Positions 1 to 15,000 of a DNA stretch of 64,000 bases are shown here, in pieces. The translations under genes were made by a program, and so were the position numbers. The DNA comes from Tyto alba. Taxonomy: Eukaryota > Chordata > Aves > Strigiformes > Tytonidae. Position 1 is the first letter of the stretch, and each line of letters opens with the position of its first letter. The DNA is taken from contig NW_024881313.1 of assembly GCF_018691265.1 (NCBI RefSeq), forward strand, positions 8,833,501 through 8,897,500, in the 5' to 3' direction. Below the pieces are notes generated by a model that saw nothing but the letters and a program-made list of their open reading frames with translations, had not been told where the DNA came from and did no database searches.

Positions 1-56
1 TCGAGTTTTCAGAAAAGCTCAGCAAAGAATAGCAGAGAAAGGTGATCAGATGAAAG
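1..56 (+). CDS. SNX13: SNX13 coding exon A (partial at window edge), PXA domain
   Basis: The exon reads [18 protein letters not shown] from base 2, then a split codon before GTAAAG at 57. The left end is cut by the window. This is the middle of the PXA domain. Confidence 0.9.
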
Positions 57-3000
57 GTAAAGTAATGATTTAAATATTTTTTTGTTTGAATCTGAGTAGT
101 CATGTATCTTACATGTATGGAATGTAGTTACCTTTATTTCATAATTCAGATTTACTCTTGAGTTTCTAATCTTTACGAAAAAGAATGTTTCTTTTTATTT
201 TCTCTTGTATAGACCAAGCTGAGGAACTTGTAGATACATTCTTTGAGGTTGAAGTTGAAATGGAGAAAGAAGTCTGTCGTGATCTAGTCTGCACTTCTCC
301 CAAAGATGAAGAAGGTCTCTCAATATTATCTTCTAAACTTATTTTAGTGAAGGAGACTAAATTAAAATATTAACAATTGTGTTCACAGTATGAAATACGC
401 TGAAATCTTAGCAAGTGACTTTCAAAACATTATTATCTACTCTACATGTCTATTTCCTCTAATTTGCGCATATTAATGCTATAATTATAATGTAGTAAGT
501 ACATATTTAGCTATTCCTCTTTTCGTTGGAAAACTTTTAAGATAGAAATATGTTTTCTGGGAGGCAGGGGATGGCTTTGCAGATTCTTAACTGCTTTTTG
601 TTAGGTATCTCTTCCTTATAATGAAGACTCCATAGTCTTCATTAAAAAAAACCACTATTTTTTTGGACAAAATGTGAAGGAGGGAAAAAACCCTATATAT
701 GTTAAATAAGGAAAATACATTGGAGTTTTTTGGTTCTTAGAATTTGGCTTTCTTTTGTCTAAATTTTGGGACTCTAGATCTGTCTCAGGTTAACATCAGT
801 ACTGCTTATATTCAGTCTGAAAGGTGTTACTGTGATGCTTGGACTATAAGAATTTATATGACTATATTTCAATTTCATTTTAAGGATTTATCTGTTATTT
901 TTTATAATATCAAGTAAGATGTGAAACAACATTATACAAACTTGTGCTGAGAGTTTTTTGTTCTCCCTCCCTAGGATTCCTAAGGGATCTGTGTGAGGTT
1001 TTACTGTATATATTGCTACCTCCTGGAGACTTCCAGAACAAGATCATGCGATACTTTGTCAGGGTAAGTACAGACTCTAAAAGCCATCCAAATTCTTTGT
1101 TTCAATGCCATAAAAAATTTCAAATCTCAACTGCTCTTCTTATTTTATTTTGTAAAATTGATCTAGTTTAATATTAGGTTATTTTAAACGCAGTACAATC
1201 TTGATAAGTATTTAATAGCAGCAAACAATTTGTGTGAAATGTTTTTGAAGTTTCTTTTACCTCTAGCAGCATTAGAAAAGCGTGATAAAATGGATGTTGT
1301 TTTTCTTAAGGTATTAACATCTAATGTTAATTGTGAAGGGAGTGTGTTAGTGCCTATTGAATGTTTTCTGTAATAACAGATTTTTTTTTTTATTTATCTT
1401 CTACACAATGATTTTGAAATTGTTGCAGTTATATTAGCTTTACAAATAAATGTATAAAATGATTTATTATCTTTTATTTTTCAGGAAATCCTCTCCCGAG
1501 GAATTCTTCTTCCATTAATAAACCAGCTTAGTGATCCTGATTATATTAATCAGTATGTCATATGGATGGTAAGATTTATAATGTTTAAAATGAGTGATGT
1601 TTCCAGAATATTTTCATATGAAGCTTTATTTGTGTTCCCTGTATCATGGCAGATAGGTATCTGGTAGAAAAGTTACCAATGGATGTATTGTCAGAGATGG
1701 TGAACTTCTGGCTGCTATATTAAATTATATATTTTAATATATACTTATACATATATACATATGTACGTATAAACACACTCACACTTTATCTGTATTGTAT
1801 GTACTCTGTGTTGTACTAGTTTGGCAAAAGTTGCCTGACTGAGGATAGATGTGTAACAAAGTGTAAAGCTGAGTCCTCCGACTCTTTTACTCGCTGTTCA
1901 GGATGTATGGCAGTAACCTTGGAAGATTTTTCCTTGACTACATTGTGTCCTTTAAAGCTTAAGAGGCCTCCAGAATGATGAGTGGTAAGACTGCGTTTTT
2001 GCTTCTGCTAAGGATCTCAGGGTGATTGTTTTAGGGATACTTATGGTAACCCGTAATAATTTAGCTGAATGGGAAGAAACAGGGTTTTTGATCTCTCTCT
2101 AATGCACCTAGAAAAAACCCTCAAAAGTTTTAAAAGTAGTAGTATATACTAAATTTAACATAAATAGAATATTCACACCTTTTTTTTTTTTTTTTTGCAA
2201 AGCAAGTTAAAACTTACTCTTAAAGTTTACTTTCCCTTATAGGTCATGAATTGAGTTTCACTTTTTTAATTTATCCAAGTTCTTTCTACTTCTGTTCATA
2301 TACTTTAGTCTCATAGTGTGCATTCAAACACTATGCTGAAAACACCCTTGTATTTCAGAGTGGAAGTTCTTATGTATGGAATGAAATCAAGTGTACATGT
2401 ACAATGTTTCCTTCAGCCACCTCCATTTCATGCAAAAGTTTTCACGCTGTTTTTCTACAGGAACCTAGCTTCACTAAGGAAAAATACTGCTCTTCATGGA
2501 CTGAGCTTTTCAATTTTTGTTTCCCCTTTCTTCCTACGCATGTTCTTTATTTGTAACTTGGCCTCATTCTTTATTTACTAAGTACTGCCCCCAGCTGCAT
2601 CCAAAGATAGAATTCTGAGAGTTTTATAAAGCTTTCTGTTATGATGGTGATGTCCCAAATATTAATTTTCATAATTGCTTTCTGAGATGAGGAAGTAATT
2701 GTACTGGGGGAAATATAAGGAAGAGTAAATGCTTTCAAAAATTTAATCCAAGTCTTATGAAATGAAGATTATTGCAGAATTTAAGGTCAGAAGTAGAGAG
2801 GACCGAAATAAATTCGGGTTCCTTTTGGAACTTTGGACATAAAATTTAAATGAAGAAATTCAGTTTCTGAAAATGAGAAGTTTCATTCCATGTTTCTAGG
2901 CATGCCAGTTTGATACTAATTCTCTTGAAATAAAATATAAAGCTTCAGTGTAAAATTAGAGGTTAATCCAAACTTGTCTGTCTTCACTATGAAATTCACA

Positions 3001-6000
3001 TATTTAGAAAATGTTTTAAATTCAAATATTGCTTGTACTGTTACTTTTAAAAGCAGATTTCTAGGAAGATTTTCCATTAACTTTGGTCAAAAGTATCCAG
3101 TCTTCATTCTCTCTGCCCTATGCAACTTGTGTCCATGCACTTCTGCAGTACAGGCCAAGTATTAAATTTCCATATCAGAGTGAGCACTTATGAAAGACGT
3201 GAGTGAAGTGATGTTTTTTGGCTTCAGATGGTAAAGACAGCATTAGAACCCAACCCTCTGCACCTGTGTGCACATGCTGTAAAGCTGCCAGCCTTCCCCA
3301 GTCTCCATGCTGCATTCACAACAGTTTCCAGTGATCTCGGCTGCACTGGGAAAACATTATGTATTGAAATAGCTTAATAATATTTACAAGGGTATCTGAA
3401 CTAATGTTTCAGAGGGGATATTAATTCAGTAATTTCTTTTTTTTTTTTTTTTTTTTTTCCAGTAGGCTATGATTACACTGTAGAATGTTTTAATTCTGTA
3501 TTTTAACAAGCTGTTACATTGGGAGCATGCACACTTGCAGGGGACCTTGGCAAAGCTGAAACCTTTTCAGTGGTCTCACCAGTTTATGCCTACTTAGATA
3601 AGGAGATAGGTAATAGCAGAAGGTTGATTGTTTTTTGGGCTAGATCTTCATTAAGTAGGTTGTCAGACTTTCCATGTGTCTTTATTGTACTTCTTGAAAA
3701 CAGAAAATGATGGTGTGAGATAGGTTTTGACTGTGTGCATGTTTCTTTCTTGGTCCACGTAAAAGTTTAGCATCAAAAGGAAGGTTTAGAAGCATCAAAG
3801 TGTTTTTAAAATACTGCTTTTCAGTGCTGTATCAAAATAATTCACTTAGTGAAAAATCATGTCATGTACTTTTAGCTGTTTTGCATTATTCACACTGTAA
3901 AACTTTTGTTTCAGATTCGTGATTCCAACTGTAACTATGAGGCCTTTATGAATATTATTAAATTAAGTGATAATATAGGAGAGTTGGAAGCAGTGAAAGA
4001 TAAAGCAAGTGAAGAACTGCAATATCTTCGATCTCTAGATACAGCGGGAGATGGTTAGTGCTGCACTGTTTTACAAAATATGAAATGCTTTTACCAGCAT
4101 GATTTCTGAAGAATATTTCAAAAATTTAGAAAATAAAAACGCTGCAGCAGAGCATAAAATATTTTATTACTTTAAAAAATAAATAAGTTATATGTGAAGT
4201 GTTAAAACCTGAATCTTCATAAGTGGTTTTTGTTCTGTTTTGTTTTTTTAAATATAATCTGATTGGTTAGGTATGTATACTTCCATTGCATTGAAACTTG
4301 CCTGACTGGTGGTTCTGAATTTCAGTAATACTTTAGGTATTAATGGGTAGTCAGCTAACAATCCGAAAAAGAAAAGAAAAAGGTATTTTTTCATGTTTAC
4401 TTCCATCAGTAAGGTATTTAAACTGAAAAAAACCCCCTTCTCTTCAAAGCTGATGTGTTTTGTATGTGGTATGTCACTTTTTGTATGATATTTTAGAGCA
4501 TTTCAGAACAAGAGTTTACTTACTCCTCTGCATTGCTTAATCTTATTTGTTTTTGCTTTCAGATATCAACACTATAAAGAATCAAATAAACAGTTTATTA
4601 TATGTTGTTAAAGTATGTGATTCAAGAATTCAGAGGTTGCAGTCAGGAAAAGTAAGTATTTTAGATTTTTTTTAGTTTCAAAAGCGTGAAGTTACAAATG
4701 ACTTACAGGTTTGGTCTAGCTTTTTAATTCTTGTGTTTTGAAACATAACTTGAAGTATGCATTTATAGGAATACATTATACAACTGAAGTTAGTCTTGTA
4801 TTTGCAGTTTAAGTACGGAAAAAATTTCAAAAGGTTCACATAATTAGAGTTTTCTGGTGTCTGGCCTTAGCAGTTTTAGATATGTCAGTACATCTTAAAA
4901 TTATTCTTACCTTCTCAATACAATAGTTAAATCAAAATGTTGCATTAATGCAAAGCATCTTTGTATTTAATCTTTGTATTTATGTACTTAGATTCAGTTC
5001 TCTTTTGCTGCACCAGTGCATTCCTTGTGTGCCTCATGTTTAATCCTTGGCAAAGATCTCTCTTGTTGATAAAGGTACCACTTGGTGATTATTTCACAAC
5101 ATCTTGTGGACTCCATGTATTGCCTTTTGTTAGACATATTTATGTCTTTAGTTCAACAAAAAGCCTATGGCATATTGGATGTTAATTTTGAGAACCTCAT
5201 GTTGTTCTGTTTGCTTGTTTTATGTTTTGGTTTATATTTTAAGGTTGACAGAGTCAGTATGTTTGGCTTCACTTAGTTTTTTGACTCTCTTAATTGGACC
5301 TAGATGTGGCCCCAGGATAATGTAATTGTATGAATATTGGCTGTTAAGATGATTAAGTATTCTACAGCTAGACCCGGAAGCATTACTGTAATACCAAGAA
5401 ATGTCAGACTGACAGCAGAAGGTTGGGCAGAGATGAGTATAATTTATGGTGACCCGCACCTCATCAAATGATGAAATTAGTTCATTGTGTTAATTCATTT
5501 TCATGATGCTGTCACTGTTGTTGAGGTATTAGGGGTTGACTTGACCTGTATAGTATTACGTGAATGGCAGCGTTAAAAGCCAGCTTCCCATGTAGCAGAA
5601 ATCCTTTATGTTGAAGGCAAATAGTTACAAGAACACAACCTTATGATCTAGATCTTCACTTACTAGTGATTGTGAAAATAACTAACCGTTGAGAGGCTAC
5701 TTTGCAATCTATAATGTAAATTATTTTATGTTAAGTCTGCTTCGTGGTAAGTAGAAGTTTTAAAAGCTAATTTCAGAAAAACCCCAAAGCATGTGAACAC
5801 ACTGAACTGTGTCTTACAGGAAATAGATACTGTGAAACTGGCCGCAAACTTTGGAAAACTTTGCACAGTCCCTCTGGACCATATTCTGGTAGACAATGTT
5901 GCACTACAGTTTTTTATGGGTAAGTGTTAATTTATCTGATCTCTTTTATTTATAAAGAATATGCTAATTCCCAGGACTGTACAATTGAAACTGCTAAATA

Positions 6001-9000
6001 TAGGTGCCTACTGAGAGCTAAATGTGTATAAGCCCCTTGCTAGAGGGAAGCAAAACATTTTTGCAAATCGCTTTGTAATTAACTGTTCAGAACACCATAC
6101 TCAGTACTTCTAAAAGCTTGTATCAAGCTTGTTTGATACAGATCTCTGTGTAAAATTGTTCTTGCAATGTTTCTTGGTCTGTCACTTATCAAGTTTATTG
6201 TTTAGAACAGAATCATTGTAAGAATTGCGTAGAGATTTGGGTTTGGAATGACTCTGAAGCGTATCACAGTCTTAGCTTTCTTGGTCTCCCTTAAGTTAAT
6301 GGAACTAATGACTATGGATGTTAGAATGAAGTTGAGTATTACAAGCCTACTGAATGTCTATTTGAGAAGTGAAAATACAGCAGTAATTTATGTACTATTT
6401 TAGGTTTATCATATAATCAGGAAATTGGTAGATGGATTAAAGTTGTATCATTTTAATACTTTCTAGTATTTGATTCTCTTCTCTGAATTAATTGGGCTGC
6501 TGATTTTATTACTAAGAATATCCATCAGTTTTGCTGGTGGTGATAGTCCTTTTAATGCAGTAGGTGGAAATACAGTACATCAGAGAGGAATCAGTCCAGG
6601 GGGTTCCTGGAGCGTGTGGAAGGTAACTTCCTAACACAGTTGATGAGGGAACCAACTAGGGAGGGCACCCCTCTGGACCTATAGTTTGCGAACAGAGAAG
6701 AGCTTGTGAGTGATGTGAAGGTTGGAGGCCATCCTGGGCATAGAGATCATGAAATGATAAGAGAAGTAAGCGCTGGGGTCAGCAGAACTACCACCTTGGA
6801 CTCTGGAGGGCAGATTTTGACCTGTTTAGGAGCCCGGTTGACAGAGTCCCATGGGATGCAGTCCTGAAGGTCAGTGGAGTCCAGGAAGGTTGGACAGTCC
6901 TAAAGAAGGAAATCTTGAAGGTGCAGGAGCAGGCCATCCCTATGTACCGAAAGACGAGCTGACAGGGAAGAAGACTGGATTGGCTGAATTAGAGAGCTTT
7001 GGTTGGAACTCGGGAGACAAAAAAAAAAGAAAAAAAGAAAAAAGTTTATGACCTTTGGAAGAAGGGGCAAGTGACTGAGGAGGACTACCAAGATGTTGTG
7101 AGGTTATGCAGGGAGAAAATTAGAAGGGCCAAAGCCCAACTAGAACTTAATCTGGCTACTGCCATAAAAGAAAATGAAAAATGTTTCTACAAATACATTA
7201 GCAACAAAAGGAGTGCTAAGGAGAATCTCTGTCCTTTATTGGATGTGGTGGGAAACATAGTGACAGGAGATGAGGAAAAGGCTGAGGTACTTAATGCCTT
7301 ATTTACCTCAGTCTTTATCAGCAAGACCAGTTGTTCTCTGGGTATCCATCCCCCTGAGCTGGAAGACAGTGACAGGGAGCAGAATGAAGTCCCCATAATC
7401 CAAGGAGAAATGGTTAGCGTGCTGCTACACAACTTGTGTATGCCTAAGTCTGAGGAGCCAGACAGGATCCCCCCCAAGGGTACTGCAGGAGCTGGCAGAA
7501 ATGCATACCAAGCCACTTTGCATCATTTATTAGCAGCCCTGGCTAACTGGGGAGTTCCCAGTTGGCTGGAGGTTAGCAAATGTGACACCCATCTACAAGA
7601 AGGGCCAGGAGGATGTGGGGAACTACAGGCCTGTCAGTTTGACCTCATTGATGAGGAAGGTTATGGAGCAGATCATCTTGAGTGTCATCACACAGCATGT
7701 ACAGGCCAACCAGGTGATCAGACCCGGTTAGCATGGGTTTATGAAAGGTGGGTCCTGCTTGACTAACATGATCTCCTTCTTTGACAAGATGACCTTCTTA
7801 GTGGATGAGAGAGAGGCTGTGCATGTTGTTTACCTGGATTTTCATAAAGCCTTTGACGCTGTTTCCCACAGCATTCTCCTAGACAAATGGCTGCTCATAG
7901 CTTGGACGGCCAGTTCTCTTTAGTATCTTTGTCAATGATCTGGACAAGGAGATGAAACGCACCTTCAGTAAGTTGGCAGATGACACCAAGTTGGGTGGGA
8001 GTGTTGATCTGCTTTAGGGTAGGAAGGGTCTACAAAAGGATCTGGACAGCCTGGATCAGTGGGCCAAGGCCAGTCAACAAGGCTGAGTGTTGGGTCCCGC
8101 ACTTGGGTCACAACAACCCCATGCAATGCTACAGGCTTGGAGAAGAGTGGCTGGAAAGCTGCCTGGTGGAAAATGACCTGGGGGTGTTTGTCAACAGCTG
8201 TCTGAATATGACCGGTAGTGTGCCCAGGGGGCCAAGAAGGCCATTGGCATCCTGGCTTGTATCAGAAACAGTGTGGCCAGCAGGACTAGGGATGTGACTG
8301 TCCCCCTGTGCTGAGCGCTGTTGAGGCCACACCTCAAATACTGTGTTCAGTTTTGGGCCCCTCACTACAAGAAGGATATTGAGGTGCTGGAGCATGTCCG
8401 AAGAGGAGCAGTGAAGCTGTAGAAGGGTCTAGAGAACAAGTCTTATGAGGAGCGGCTGAGGGAAGACCTTATAGCTCTCTACAGCTACCTGAAAGGAGGT
8501 TGTGGTGAGGTGGGTGTTGGTCTCTCAAGTAGCAAGTAAGAAGGCAACAGGGAATGGTCTCAAGTTGTTGAGTTGCCATTCCTGGATGTATTTAAAAGAC
8601 ATGTGGATGTGGCACTTATGGACATGGTTGAGTGGTAGACTTAGCAGTGTTAGGTTAGCAGTTGGACTTGTTGATTGTAAGGGTCTTTCCCAACCTAAAT
8701 GATTAAATGATTCTATGCATGTGATTTATTAGAATTTCACTTCAAACTTCCTCTCTACTTGTATCATGCTGTACAAGCCTGTTACATCCACACAGTAATA
8801 ATGGATTCCCTTTTTATATGTGCATTTTAGGATTCAGTTCATAGTTGCTAGACTTTGCTCAAAATCTTATTTATTATCACCAATATGTATATAGTATTTT
8901 TTATTTTTTGGCTCTAGATGACAAATATCCCAGATTTGTAATGAGATTCTGGAATTTCATATGTAGCTAACATCATAGAGAAATCTTATTTTAAGATGCA

Positions 9001-12000
9001 GAACAATAACTATGGCTGTATGGTGATTGTTTTCTGTAGATTACATGCAGCAGACTGGTGGCCAAGCACATCTGTTTTTCTGGATGACAGTGGAAGGATA
9101 CAGGGTTACGGCACAGCAACAGCTGGAGGTACTTCAAAGTCGGCAGAAAGATGGAAAGCATCAGACTAATCAAACCAAGGGTCTATTGAGAGCAGCTGCA
9201 TTTGGAGTTTATGAGCAATATTTATCAGAAAAGGTAGGAATAACTTGTTTCTCTATTGTTTGGAATTTATTCTTTGTACAGATGCTTCTTTGATATTTAT
9301 GGCTACGTTAATACGAAATGGCTGTGATGTGGCACAAGTTCTTTGCAAGTTGACATTTAAGCTATTACTTGTGTATCTTCTCTGTCCTTATGTCAAACAG
9401 TAAGAAAATGTCTTCCTCTTTCCCCCCCATGCCCACCATTTAAAAAGTCTCGTACTGGCACTGACTATCCTGTCAAATGCACTGAATGTGTTCCTTAGAA
9501 GCTGACTTCCTAATATCCAGGAAAAACTACAGAAAAATGTGAAGACAGAATAAGAAATTCTGTCCCTTTGTGTATGCTGTCCTTTTCCTTTTCTGTTACT
9601 TTTACTCTGCCCTCCACCCCTCCCCCCTGCTTAAGAAGAAACATTTAAAAAATATGCAACCCAATATTTGTACAAACTTGGATTAAGATTGGATTTTTAA
9701 ATGAAATAACTTCTGTGCCTCTCCACAATCGTCTGTGTAAATTGCTCCAATATCTCCACTGGATATCTTTGAGTAGGCTAAGCTTGAATGCTTCCAGTAG
9801 TCTTGTCATTACAGAGTCTTCTGTGAGAGAAAACACTTGTCAACTTGTGAGAACAAAGATGCTTTGTTAAGAATTTGTGTATGCACAAAAATCACCTCTC
9901 TGCTTACTCAGAAGCTTCCCTCAACTATCTTGTAATGCTTCTCTTTTCACATCATTTCTTTCACTTTGTTTTTTCAACTCAATAGTCTATCAGCATGGTG
10001 GTCTGTGCAGAGCTTGCTCTGATGGGTTTTTGAGCTGACTGAATGCTTGCCAGTTTGAAGTCGGAAGCCACCTAACACTAGATCTGTTCCAAAGTCTATA
10101 AACTCAGCCTCCCAGCTACGCTATCAAGTGAGCTGTGTTGGGTCTGGTTCAGTGCTGGCTCCCTGTCTGTCTTACAGAAAATGGGGAAAGTGTGTGTACT
10201 TGGGTCTATCTAAAAGAATGCTTAACTGCCAGTGGTTTGAAATACATCATACCAAGGAATCACTGAGAATCTGATGACTGATATAGTTAGTGTGCTGGTA
10301 GCTGTAATAGTCTGCATAAAAAGCTACCATGACTGCAGCTACTGGCAGTCTTTCTGGAAACTGGCAGAGTTGACAAACTGTTAGCCTTTCCTCAGGTGTT
10401 TCAGGACTTCACACATTTACTTTCTTACTGGCTTGTTCTTAATTTCTGAATCAATCTTCCTATTCATAAATAAATAAAATCTGGTTTTAAGTCTGAGTAA
10501 ATCTGGTTTAGAGATTGCTTCAAAATAATGTGCAGAAATTGTTTTTGAGGTAATTCTTGATATTTAATTCTGACACTTCTGAGTTTTATCACAAACTCAG
10601 AACTTAATTTTGGGGGGAGGAGGGTGTCTGGCTCCTGCCGTGTTCTAGACAGTTCTAGAGACACTCCTCAAGAAGAAATATAATTTGCTTGGAGAATTGC
10701 AGATTTGTATTGGTTTTTATTTGTTCAAATGGAAGCTTTCTTATTTTTATGCTGCAAAAGTTGATTAAGATCTCTATGACAGGCATCTCCGAGAGTTAAT
10801 ATTGATGACAATTTAGTCGCAAAACTGGCAGAAACGCTGAACCATGAGGATCCAACACCTGAAATCTTTGATGACATTCAGAGAAAGGTATACTGTATTC
10901 ATCATGTATTTCATAAGAACTGTTAATGCTATAGAGTATTAAATGTCACTACAGCCACTGAAAAAGGAGGAAAGAACGCAAATATCTGAAACGTAAACCC
11001 TATTTTACAATTTTTCTATTCTATAAAAGTCATCCTCTGAATTGATGACAACTGCTAATCCATAAGTAGCCTGTGATTTTCAAAGCAATAGACGGAGTAG
11101 GTAGGTGTCCTGTATGAAATTAATTATGAAGTACAATTCAGAATTATGGGATTATTAGTTCTGTTTATGCACCAATTTAAGAAAAGTGCCTTGTAGAATA
11201 ACTAAGTGGTACAATTTTGGTGTGGTTTTAGCTGTTTTTCAAAGGTGGATATAAACATGTTACCATACTAAATTATATATCTCTTTCCATAAGTTAATTT
11301 GACTGTTCTGTTTCTGCAAGCCTGCACAATGTAGCACTCAGAAGCAGCAAGTACTGAAGATAAACCAATCTTTTTACTACCTGCATATGTATACTTTATC
11401 ACTCAAGTCTAATATATATATTTTTTAAAAAAGGTGAATGATTAATATTCTGGCTGTAAAATATATACCCAGTGTAAGAGGTTTTTATTTTATGCCATTA
11501 ACTTAATGTTCTCATTCATGATAAAAATTAGTGATATGAGCTGTAGAACTTAGAATCACTCTGTACTTGTGGCCCACATTTAAAACGAATGAGAAAACAC
11601 CTTGTGAAATCTGTATTGCTCAAAGTAGGTTACACGGGCCTTGCATGTGATTTCTGCTGAGGAACATAAATTTCTCATGTGTTACAAAATAAATTTACTT
11701 CCTCAGACATGCATGAAATCTTTTTCCATTCTTACCAGGTGATAGCACCTCTACAAAATGTTCCATGGGGAAAAAAAAATCATCATAAAAATATTCTAGA
11801 GTTGACATGAATATCCAAACATTGTGAATGAATTCCCACTACATATAGATATATGCATGTATATGTGTATATATACTGTCACTGTATAGGTGATCTAGAT
11901 AACTTCTTGAGATGTTGTTAAATCTTCACAAGGTAGAATTACACTGTATTGATTGAACTGGAAATTTTCAGGAGAAATATTATGTGATGTCTTCCCTTCC

Positions 12001-15000
12001 TTTCTTTCCCTCTTCTCACCTCTCCCTCTAAGTGTTTGCAGGTCTCTGTCTATAGTTTATCAGCAAAGAAGGACTGAGGGAGAGAACCTGTTGTGAAACG
12101 GGTAAAGACCAAATATGTTTATAGTGCAATTGGAAGTGTTAAGAAGAGAGGAAGGAAACATTTACAGTTAATGTGCTAATTCCCTTGCTATAGGTGCATG
12201 TCTCACTAGATAGAAAGATATTTTCTGAGTCTGTATTCTACTTCTAGCACAATTAGTTTTCATAACCTTTCTGTAGAGAGTAAGCCTGAATTGAAACTTC
12301 ACAAACTTGCATTAGGGTTTTAAAGGAAACCCAGAGAAACATAAAAGAATGCACAAATAAACCTTAGTCAAGTAGAATTTATGAAAGCTTGTCTGATTAA
12401 TTTAAAAATGTAAGTAATATGTCTAAGTTTGGTGTTTTTATTTCAATAAGGTGTATGAATTGATGCTGCGAGATGAAAGATTCTACCCTTCGTTCAAACA
12501 GAACGTGTTGTATGTGCGTATGTTGGCTGAGCTGGATATGCTGAAGGATCCTAGCTTCAGAGGATCAGATGATGGTGAAGGGGGTGAGCTCTATATCTGT
12601 AAGGGGGATTTCCTGGGACCATTCCTTTTTTCTGCTTTAAAATGAAAATAAGAAAAGTTCCTGTACTGTCTCTGATTTTTAAATGAATGTTGCCTCCTTG
12701 TGCTTTTATATAAATTGTTTTGGGAGTGAAGTAGACTTTTTTTTTTTCCCCTGTAGTAACTTCATTAATTTCATGTAAATTTTTTGTTAAGTGGTAACAG
12801 GTGTGTCACTTTCTCATTTTTTATTTAAAAATATTTGAGGTTCTTCAACATGTTGGATTGTTTTAATATACAAGTGTATTCTTCATCTGGAAATGGAAAT
12901 TGAAAATACGTAGGAAATGTGGTGCGTTAAAGCAATTAAAATCATTCTTGTCCTTAACTGAAGTTGACTGAATAACAAACCTAATGGAAATTGTTTAACT
13001 ATTAAATTGACTCCTTAATGAAGCAATTCCATGTGGTAATATAAACTTAAAAAGGAATGCATTTATTTCGTATCTATAGCTATATAAACTTACATACATT
13101 TTTCTATTAGGTATCTTTATTGGAAACTTGAAGTACTTATGTTGGGTGCAACATTTTGCCCAGTGCTACAGTTATCCATTATTTTCCAAAATGTTTTGTC
13201 TTTGCATTTTATTTCTTGTATGTGGTCCTACATTGGAGAAAATTTTATAATGTATTTTTTCCTTTCCCACTGCTCCTAGAATCTTTTAATGGGTCTCCTA
13301 CTGGAAGCATAAATCTGGTAAGTTCTTGGATTTTTATTTTTTTTCTACCTAACAGTAGGGAAAGTGTTATAAAAAAGTTTAAATTATGTACATTAGAGAT
13401 TTTACTTCAGGTTAATTTCTGAAAAAGTTCTTGAATCAAATTGAAACTCACGTAAGTTATCAATTAATCTGCAAGATAAAACTGTCCCTTTTGTACTTTA
13501 CCCTGTGTTTAGTGAAATTTTGTGTTGTTTCTCACAGAAACAGTAATAATCTACAGTTTTTTTATTCAAAGCATACTTTCTTATTCCTGTTTGTCTTTTT
13601 AAATAGTAATAAATTTGGAGTTAGGTAATAATAGGTGAAAACAAATCATTTGAAACTGAAATATCAAAGGATTAAGTCCAAATAGACTGTAAAATGAGGT
13701 ATTTAATTTGATTTTTTTATAGGTTGATTGATGTTGTTTTGAGTATAGGTCATGATTTGGAAATACAAAAGTATGTGGAGTTTATATAGAAAATGCATCT
13801 CTGTTTTCTAATCTGACCAATTTTGAGTTCAATTTTTGGTATGTTTTTAAACAATTCTTGACTGGGTCAGTTTGTCAGAACTTGTTATTTGTTACAGAAA
13901 TGCACCTATATATTTGAAAAAAGCTTCTGCATGTACTAGTGGTTGTATGAGTACGAAGAGAAATGTATACGTCTACCAGACTTTGTCCAAATAACCTGTC
14001 CCACACAGATCTTACTAGGTTTAAAATGTTTTAAACAGAAAAATCAAATCACAGCTATTTAAAAAGGAAAAAACATAAAAATTCTGATGTATTTCCACCC
14101 CCCCACACCTCCCCCCAACTTGTTTCTTCAGACTGTGTGTGGGTAAGCCACAGGATGCACAAGGTTCAGTTGGGCATATGAGAGTATTTTTCCAAATTTG
14201 TTGGTTTTAGAAAGGTTTACAATCTGCACGTAATTTCCTGGCTTATGTGATTCAGAGGCCCTTCTAATTCATTCTTGGAAGATGGCGTGGCTCCTTAGGA
14301 GTTCCAGTCCATTGGTTAGATCATGATTGCACGCAGAGGAATAGAGTTCATTTTGTAAAAGAATACATTTAACATAAGCATAAACATGTTTCTCTGTGGG
14401 AGTTGTTTGTGGGGTTGGTTTGTTTTGGGGTTTTTTTGAAGCTGGGAATTTTTTTTCCTAATATTTTCCTCTTGGAAAATGAAATTTTGAAATATGAAGA
14501 AAAGGGGAGGTGGTCAGCAGTTTATGGAAACTCCTGTTAGATGCAGAAGGAAAATTTAATTTAGGCATTTTTTTTTTTATAAATTTACATACAATTCTGG
14601 TAAGATTTCAAAATATATTCTTTTAATTGACTAATCTCTTTAAAAGATCTATGAAATGTCTCAAGTACTTTTACTAAGAATGCTCTGACATATTGAAGTT
14701 GTATTTTTATGGATGCAGATTTGTCATTGCAGTGGCACATCTGGTTCATGGTTACCTGCTGCTTAGTTTCATGTGGCCTTTCCAAACTAAACTGGAAAAT
14801 CTTAAAGCCTTTATCAGGCACTGTTGCAATACAAATAGATATTTGCATGGCACAATTCAAAGTCTTGATTTTTGTTTTTGTTGTGAAAAGCATATTTGCA
14901 GAATACTACATTTATTATTTCTATAAAGAGTGAAGAACATTCTAAGAGAAATGCATAATAAAGCTCTATTTATGCAGAAGTACTTTTGCTTTCTGCAGTC

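Larger units (their letters stand above)
315..5819 (+). other. SNX13 introns 2-6
   Basis: The introns are 315-974, 1064-1484, 1569-3914, 4054-4562 and 4652-5819 (intron 1, 57-212, is only 156 bp). They are AT-rich with no recognised gene or transposon. Intron 4 holds a TA/CA-rich stretch near 1716-1785, a T run at 2180-2197 and a T22 run at 3437-3458 followed by CCAG. Confidence 0.8.
5920..9039 (+). other. SNX13 intron 7
   Basis: 3.1 kb. The CR1 copy fills 6575-8717; the remainder is unique AT-rich sequence with nothing recognised. Confidence 0.85.
9234..13279 (+). other. SNX13 introns 8-10
   Basis: Introns 9234-10782, 10888-12450 and 12584-13279. No gene or recognised transposon. A TATA/CATA-rich tract lies at 11841-11877, and there are C-rich stretches near 9421 and 9617. 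Confidence 0.8.

Noticed and set aside
6999..7766. 255-codon open frame as a host gene
   Set aside because: Its first two thirds are CR1 ORF2 and the remainder is frame-shifted CR1; the flanks are CR1 as well.
14275..14335. Possible tRNA- or small-RNA-like patch in intron 11
   Set aside because: No cloverleaf, B-box or snoRNA boxes could be assembled.
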